The notes below the pieces were generated by a model. The model searched no databases. It had not been told where the DNA came from and saw only the letters and a list, made by a program, of their open reading frames with translations. This document shows, one piece after another, positions 59,228 to 64,000 of a stretch of DNA of 64,000 nucleotides. This stretch comes from Sphaeroforma sirkka (Eukaryota > Opisthokonta > Ichthyosporea > Ichthyophonida). The stretch is from positions 42,501 through 106,500 of the forward strand of contig LUCW03000385.1 in NCBI GenBank assembly GCA_001586965.3, read 5' to 3'. Positions within the stretch are counted from its first letter, which is position 1. Every line of letters starts with the position of its first letter. Both the position numbers and the translations under genes were made by a program.

Positions 59228-61172
59228 CTAAAGAGCCGTTGTATTGTCTTTGTATAGATTGAACCCGGTAGTACCTTCATTCCAGTTTGATATCTGGTTT
59301 CCGGTCACATGTCTTGGCGTGATAACCGTTGGTTTTCTCACACTTGTCAGACTTATTAATAAAGTGTTTGCAAGTAGCTGAGTGCCGCCCGTTCCAATAA
59401 CCGTTCGGGGGTCGGCACACTTCTTAACTTGCTTGTATAGTGCTTTCTTCTCAGCACGTACCCTTTTATTAGGCTGTGAGTGCTGCCCTGATTCATGCGG
59501 ACGAACATTCGAACGTTCGTTAGATGTCTGTCGGGATACATACCCTTGATCTATCTGATCACGTGGTTTCTTAAGAACCACCTTCTCTCTCGAGGTTACT
59601 GTGGTGCCAGAATTGAACATAGTCCTGGACTGCGCATATCCTTGCTTAATAAGGATGTCACTAGCCAACATACTTCTGGCCAGTTACGACACTCATCAAT
59701 CTCTTTGAGATGCTTCTGAAGGATCTGATAACTGGTTCCTTCTGGATTAAATGTCTGCATAAACGCAGATATCCATTGCGGTGGGGCAATGTCATTTGTC
59801 TCCAGCATCACTGTAAACGCGTGTAACGAGCGAGATAGAGTCTCGAGGTCATGATTATTGATGAATTCGGGCTTCTGGGTACTTGAGTCCCAGTTCGACT
59901 TAAGTCGACTGATTATGCCCTTATACTTCTGGTGATCGCGTTGGTCCTGCCCGCGTTGTGCTTGCAGCAACTGGTTGATTCGTTTCTGCTTGATGTTGAT
60001 TATTTTCGCTTAATAATCAATTTCTGGGCGATCTTGCAGGTCATGAGCGAGCTCCATCTTAACTGTGAGTTCGTTCACTTCTGCATTCAGCATATCTACC
60101 TCTGTGGACTGAAAGTCTTCGGCGGGTTGGTGTAATGCATTGCGGTCCTTCCGTGGGTACTCCACGTCACTCGCATGTATGCGGGAAGCTTTAGTTCTCT
60201 TTCGGTGGATATTAAAGTCCATGGTCGACGCTTCACGACGCTCGTTACTGAGACGTGGTGTTGGAATGAAGATCTTAGGATCATCCGTTACGATAATTTC
60301 GCACGTCGACTTTGGCTGGGTGCGATGTGCCTTCCCCCAATTAGGTAAGGGGGGAGGTGTATTCTTCCCAGCGGTTGGATCTATATTACCCTCCAAAACG
60401 GGAGACTCCTGTCCCGGTGATGGTATTGGAGTAAATAGTGCCTGGTCCCGTGGAAGTAGACTTTCCCAGGGAACATTCTCCGGACTTATTTCGGCCGACA
60501 TAGTACTTAGATCGTGGTACTCCTCATTGGTCTTCTCTAAGCGATGTTTTAACTGCTCTTTTACAGCTGCAATGGTGTCGTTAGAGACATATTCACGTAG
60601 GCGTTTAGCTTTCTCGCCAGTTCCGTACATTCGATCTACGTGTGCGATAGATAACTTATCTAGTGTGAGTTGTTTCTCTAGGGCAGCTATCTGATTCTTA
60701 AGCTCAGCATTTTCACCGAGCAACTACTGATGTGGGTAGATGCGCTAGCCTGTGGTTTGTCTTCCGTCGGCCCCTTATCGGGTTGGACTTCATCGTCGCC
60801 GGGGTCGTCGTAATTGACTTCCGTAATTGGCCCTTTACCCTTTGGATTAATCTCCTCGAGGTCGTCATAATTGACTTCCGTAATTGGTTCTTTACCCTTT
60901 GGATTAATCTTCTCAGGGATAGTAGATGAAGTGGTCTTAAACCCACTCCTATTTTCGCTTCACGGTTTTGCGAGCTTCGAACTTGAGGAGAGAGTGGGTC
61001 CTCTAGCCCTCTCCTCGGCTGACTTCTCTCTTAATGGAGTAGTCTCACCGGTATCCAGTGCATTGTCGTCTTTAGCGACAATGGGGTTGACTGCGTCTTT
61101 GGCAGATTCTCTGTCCATCTTCTTTTTATCCGCTTTATGCTTCTTAGATAGCGTAGAGTCCTTCTTAGTCAT
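59228..61172 (-). mobile_element. Element C, gag region
   Basis: From right to left it has a Lys and Asp rich start, a duplicated INPKGKGPITEVNYDD-type repeat, a coiled-coil segment (LKNQIAALEKQLTLDKL), a capsid-like helical region and a basic, Cys-containing stretch before the protease. Family-level identity comes from position and the zinc-knuckle-like Cys and His residues. Confidence 0.75.
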
Positions 61173-61300
61173 ACTTATCCAGTACGACTTTTGCTATTTA
61201 CTTAACGAATAGTTATTGTCTTAAGGAAATTTTATGTGGTAGTTAATTACCACGACGCTTAAGTAGCTCAAGTAGTTAATACTTTGCTAACTTTAAAATG

Positions 61301-62061
61301 TGTAAATATCGGTCTCTTAAGGCGGTATAAACATCTTAGAGCTACTAAACGTAATAAAATCTTAGTCTTTTAATAAGTTTTTTAAGTATACGAATTTTAG
61401 TCTGGTGAATAAAGTTAGGTATGCCTCATAGAAATCAGCAATACTCTGGGGGATTGTAAGGCTGAGACATTGCCTATATATCATCCTCCCAGTACTGATT
61501 TCGCCGAAGGGATTTTATTTATGTTTTTGTTATCGTTATCGTCGAAACTAGTATAACTTGTTTCGTCGCCCTAAATACTAAAACTAGTAAAATCCTATCT
61601 TTAGAAAAAAGTAAAAAAGAAAAGAAAAAATACTCTTGATGTCCTTAGTTATTGTCTTAACCAATAACTGGCCACTTATCAAGAATTACCGACTTGCCAT
61701 CATCAGATTGGCACATCTGGTTGGCTGAGCGGAAGTCAAACTAGGTAACCATTAAGGGTCTCTAGAAACCTATGTTCGGTTGAACCATCTCGCTACCGAA
61801 GTATTCAGATGCATGTTTTGGAGTGTTTATCTAGGTCTCTTAATAGACCTACTCCAAATATACTCTTTGGCCTTTTTCACAGTACCTTTAATGGGTCGGG
61901 GCCAAAATATCTGATTTGTAAAATGGAAAAGGTACTTGTAAATAGAACCGTTAAAACCCATTTAATACACGTGCTTTTAATAGTACGTTTATAATTTACG
62001 TACTGCTTAAGAGTACGTTTATTAACATAAGAGTCTAATGTGGAGGCCCGGCTATTACACA
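61301..62061 (-). repeat. 5' LTR of element C
   Basis: Near-identical copy of 54172-54936, differing at about a dozen places by eye. Internal sequence begins at 61300 reading leftward. I see no classic tRNA primer site there. Confidence 0.92.
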
Positions 62062-62962
62062 TGTACTGTACGAGTCTTGAGCCTTTGTTTAAAATCCTTA
62101 GACTCCTCTAGTTTAGCTAAGAACTCGGTCGAGGGTTTCCACATAGTGGAACCTGCAGGACCAATGCGACAAACGATGGTGTGTTTCCAAGGTGTCTTCT
62201 TAATAGAATAAGATCCTTGATACAAGAACGTGTCGGTTTCACGGTCGACATAGATAGGCTCGTCTTGTATCATATTAATCAAATCACGTATCCATGGGTC
62301 GGAGCCACGTAAGGGACAACACAGCGTAATGGTAGACTTACTAATATTAACATAATTTAACAACTGTGCGACAGTGAAGTAACTTCCATAAAGGTAGTCT
62401 TTAAACTGTCTTAGCGCAGTAACTATAGCAAGAAGCTCTTGTATAACGGTAGGGTAATTTCGTTGACTCTTATTATAACTCTTGCGAAAGAATTGTATGT
62501 AACGTGGTTTACTATTCATCGTTTGGTATAACACTCCACCTACCGCTCGATCTGAAGCGTCGGTTGCTACATGGAACGGGACGCCATCCACAGGGTAATG
62601 CATGATGGGTGTGTCCATTACTTTACTTTTGACTGGCTTAAATGCATCATCACATTTTCTGGTCCAGAGCTTTCCCAAAGGTCCTTTGTGCAGCCCTTTA
62701 CGACTGAAAGGCTTTAAGTAATGAAAAAAAAAAATGAAATACCGAATCCGAGAAGAAGTTAACAAACCCGCACACATAGTTCACATCTCTCCCAGTAATC
62801 GGTGTTGATGAATCCAACAGAAATTGTTTCTTGGCATGATCAATTTCTACCCCTGCTGCAGATACCTTGTAACCAAGTAAGTGTATAGTATCTTTAGCAA
62901 AAGAACTTAATAATCTTAGGTTTGGCATGGTTAAGTCGCTTTAAAACTTCGAGGTTGTACCC
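62062..62962 (-). mobile_element. Fossil Ty3/gypsy-like element D, partial and inverted relative to B
   Basis: A minus-strand pol fragment with the end of reverse transcriptase (AKDTIHLLGYKVSAAGVEID), RNase H (ATDASDRAVGGVLYQ) and the segment up to LKTRT. Element C's LTR abuts it at nearly the same pol position at which it abuts B. It is broken, with a few breaks. Confidence 0.85.
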
Positions 62963-62971
62963 AATTTACCA

Positions 62972-63050
62972 GCAATAATTGGCTCAGTGGTAACCCTGTT
63001 GGCTGGTAAACCAGAGGGCCTCAGGTTCTCGAATCCCGGCTCGGGGCCAT
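62972..63050 (+). tRNA. tRNA-like pseudogene or SINE head
   Basis: TGGCTCAGTGG (62980-62990) fits a polymerase III A box. GGTTCTCGAATCC (63024-63036) is a B box with two extra bases, followed by CGGCTCGGGGCC. The acceptor stem and anticodon stem do not form well, so a tRNA-derived SINE or tRNA pseudogene is more likely than a working tRNA. Confidence 0.5.
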
Positions 63051-63427
63051 ATGGGATAAGATCGAAGGGTCAGAAACTGCGGCAGTGGCTAGTTTCTTTA
63101 AAAGCTCATCTTTGCTGTTTTAGGGTTTACTACATATGACAGCTATGACTGACTATATAGTATTCTGGGCGCTGGCTACATAAGACGATGATAAATATTT
63201 GTGACCTCTACTCTTATTAGAAATGATATCCCTTGCCTCCTGGCCCTGGGACCTGGGGGCTGGGCCGCTGAGGTTTGGGGAAAATCCATTTTTCATTCCT
63301 GTGACAATTTCGAGAGAGGGCCATGCTAAAAATACTCTCCCAGTCTCCCTCCATCTCTCACTTTCTACTAGTCGTTGAGCTATTCTCTCCATGATACATA
63401 CTCTCCCTCTATCTCTCACTTTCTAGA

Positions 63428-63540
63428 GCTATTCTTGTGGCTATTCTTGTGTCACTCCCTAGCTATTCTTGTGGCTATTCTTGTGTCACTCCCTAGCTAT
63501 TCTTGTGGCTATTCTTGTGTCACTCCCTAGCTATTCTCTC
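63428..63540. repeat. 34-bp tandem repeat, about three copies
   Basis: The unit is CTATTCTTGTGGCTATTCTT followed by GTGTCACTCCCTAG. Confidence 0.93.
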
Positions 63541-63580
63541 TCAATAGCTAAGATATACATCTTGTACTCTCTCTAGCTAG

Positions 63581-63582
<2 letters not shown>

Positions 63583-63613
<31 letters not shown>
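63583..63613. repeat. (CT)n microsatellite
   Basis: About 30 bases of CT. Confidence 0.95.
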
Positions 63614-63614
<1 letters not shown>

Positions 63615-64000
63615 GTACAGGGTCGTGAGTGATCATCCACATTTAAATATTAATTCACCTTTGACAACGTTTTATTTGTTGGCAAGTAAGCGAGCATGAA
63701 TTTTTAAGAGAATAACATGGATGACACCCCTTCTGGTTTCAAGGAAGCTCTGCGTGCAATATTCAATATTGTATCAGTTTGATTTTGGACTCGTGGAAGA
63801 TAGAGGGCTGGAAGCTGACGTGCGCGGAGTTTGTACTTGGTGTGTTTACATGCCACTTCCTTCACTCTTGGACCATGCAAAATAAAAGTTATTTTGCATA
63901 ACTCTCTAAATTGAACATTCCTTGCTACAGCTACACCTAGGCCCTTCACATTCGGGATTAGCAAAATAATGTCGGGTTCACAACAGAACAATGTAGAAAC

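Larger units (their letters stand above)
54172..62061 (-). mobile_element. Nearly full-length Ty3/gypsy-like LTR element C
   Basis: The element is bounded by two direct LTRs of 765 and 761 bases with TG...CA ends. The coding strand is minus, in the order gag, aspartic protease, reverse transcriptase, RNase H, a methyltransferase-like segment, and integrase. A purine-rich GGGTGGGGGC lies next to the 3' LTR. LTRs look about 98% identical by eye, so insertion was fairly recent. The element is broken, with roughly half a dozen breaks. No matching target duplication is visible at the outer ends. Confidence 0.9.
63051..64000. other. Gene-free right end with simple repeats
   Basis: A 34-bp repeat and a (CT)n tract lie here. 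The composition matches the 44.8-50.9 kb region. The short minus-strand ORFs at 63153-63419 and 63704-63991 look like chance. Confidence 0.55.

Noticed and set aside
61240-61300. A tRNA primer-binding site next to the 5' LTR of element C
   Set aside because: The bases after the LTR do not start with the usual TGG, and I cannot pair them with a known tRNA end.
54160-62070. Target-site duplication of element C
   Set aside because: The five bases outside the two LTRs do not match each other.

Overview
This is eukaryotic nuclear DNA from an organism with many long GT-AG introns, a standard genetic code, and very heavy microsatellite and minisatellite load, mostly (AT)n, (GT)n and (ATGT)n. Host genes are animal-like in architecture: a PLD1/2-type phospholipase D, a CDT1 with a PIP-like N-terminus, and an F-box/leucine-rich protein. 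A unicellular relative of animals, such as an ichthyosporean, would fit, but that is inference and the window does not prove a taxon.

Layout. From 1 to 21801 (+) lies the 3' part of a phospholipase D gene. It has about 23 exons, an extraordinarily long disordered loop of about 1,130 residues, then the C-terminal catalytic half with the second HKD motif. The PX, PH and first HKD motif should lie left of the window. From 21802 to 30280 is sparse DNA holding a minus-strand 2-hydroxychromene-2-carboxylate isomerase-like gene (24273-26348), two possible plus-strand terminal exons, and a 1.5 kb mosaic of (AT)n and (GAT)n with a higher-order repeat. From 31165 to 42537 (+) is a complete 12-exon CDT1, whose spliced length is an exact multiple of three (1,342 residues). 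A small unknown ORF follows, then a convergent intronless F-box/LRR gene on the minus strand (43137-44624).

At about 44.8 kb the character of the DNA changes to gene-free, AT-rich sequence with (CT)n tracts and short tandem repeats. Inside it sits a cluster of related Ty3/gypsy-like retroelement fossils (50.88-62.96 kb): two plus-strand partial copies, one nearly full-length minus-strand element with 765 and 761 bp LTRs, and an inverted partial copy. Its pol carries a methyltransferase-like NPPW segment between RNase H and integrase. A tRNA-like (SINE-type) sequence and more simple repeats close the window.

The most unusual theme is in the phospholipase D introns. Several minisatellites start exactly at a splice donor or copy an exon-intron junction, so the introns are filled with decoy copies of their own splice sites and exon ends.
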